Assembly (NCBI GenBank): GCA_030535815.1
Contig: JAUNRD010000037.1
Coordinates: 1 to 7,193 of the forward strand
DNA: 7,193 nt
Direction of reading: 5' to 3'
Source of the DNA: Clostridia bacterium
GTDB taxonomy: Bacteria; Bacillota; Clostridia; CAKSNL01; HGM11501
How positions within the stretch are numbered: the first letter of the stretch is position 1; the number at the start of each line of letters is the position of its first letter. Below the pieces are notes generated by a model, which was given only the letters and a program-made list of their open reading frames with translations, searched no databases and was not told the origin of the DNA. Position numbers and translations under genes: made by a program. Shown in pieces: positions 6,988 to 7,193 of this stretch.

Positions 6988-7193
6988 TTACTCTTCTATT
7001 TTGCTTTCGATTGTAATTTCTCTTGTTTCGCCGTTCCAGGAAACGTTATAGCCTAAATGCTCCGATACGAATCTTAAGGGAATGAAGGTTCTTCCGTCCT
7101 TAATTCTCGGATACTGAGGAAGGGTGTATCTTACCGTTCCGTACTTGGTACCTTCAATGGTTACGAGGTTGTTCCATATCTGGATATGGATAA
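6988..7193 (-). CDS. C-terminal end of a stalk-domain (copper amine oxidase N-like) protein, partial at its 5' end
   Basis: Only the last 68 codons are in the window, ending in TAA at 6990-6988; the start lies beyond the right edge. The visible part is the second half of a stalk domain: RTFIPLRFVSEHLGYNVSWN, then GETREITIESKIEE and stop. It is nearly the same as the C-terminus of the discoidin-array protein at the left edge, which suggests another secreted protein of the same family of architectures. The upstream domains and function are not visible. Its own terminator follows directly, so it is probably the last gene of a separate transcript. Confidence 0.85.
   Translation of the reverse strand, partial: IHIQIWNNLVTIEGTKYGTVRYTLPQYPRIKDGRTFIPLRFVSEHLGYNVSWNGETREITIESKIEE

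Noticed and set aside
6988..7193. Copper amine oxidase enzyme activity for the stalk-domain proteins
   Set aside because: The stalk domain is named after its resemblance to the N-terminal domain of copper amine oxidases; no catalytic oxidase domain is visible in the window, so the name does not imply the enzyme.

Overview
The window reads as part of a carbohydrate-processing locus from an uncultured-type Firmicute, most likely a gut or rumen member of the Clostridia. The reasons are the moderate-to-low GC content, purine-rich Shine-Dalgarno sites (AGAGGTGA, AAGGAAGG, AAGGGGG), short MKK-type signal peptides, and repeated use of the copper-amine-oxidase-N-like 'stalk' domain that such bacteria place on secreted proteins. 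The taxonomic call is inference. No rRNA, tRNA, CRISPR array, transposase or integrase was seen.

All genes lie on the minus strand. From right to left (direction of transcription): (1) the last 68 codons of a secreted-type protein ending in a stalk domain (6988-7193), closed by a strong rho-independent terminator (about 6932-6985); (2) a 200-bp gap holding that terminator and a good sigma-A-type promoter with an extended -10 element (6874-6902); (3) a cytosolic alpha/beta hydrolase resembling CE15 glucuronoyl esterases (5744-6787); (4) a 903-residue secreted protein (3027-5738) with a CBM6-like module, a GH71/GH99-like barrel, a CBM9-like module and a degenerate stalk-like C-terminus; (5) a secreted protein of at least 1004 residues (1-3014, running off the left edge) made of five tandem F5/8 type C (discoidin/CBM32-like) domains and a stalk domain.

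The last three genes are separated by only 5 and 12 bases, each with its own Shine-Dalgarno site, so they are almost certainly one operon driven from the promoter at 6874-6902. A plausible model is that the large glycosidase-like protein and the five-module binding protein act outside the cell on a complex glycan, while the esterase acts inside on an imported, esterified (possibly uronate-containing) fragment. The substrate cannot be read from the sequence. The best candidate for something under-described is the pairing of the uncharacterised glycosidase-like protein with the discoidin-array protein. Two of the discoidin units have been duplicated recently at the DNA level.
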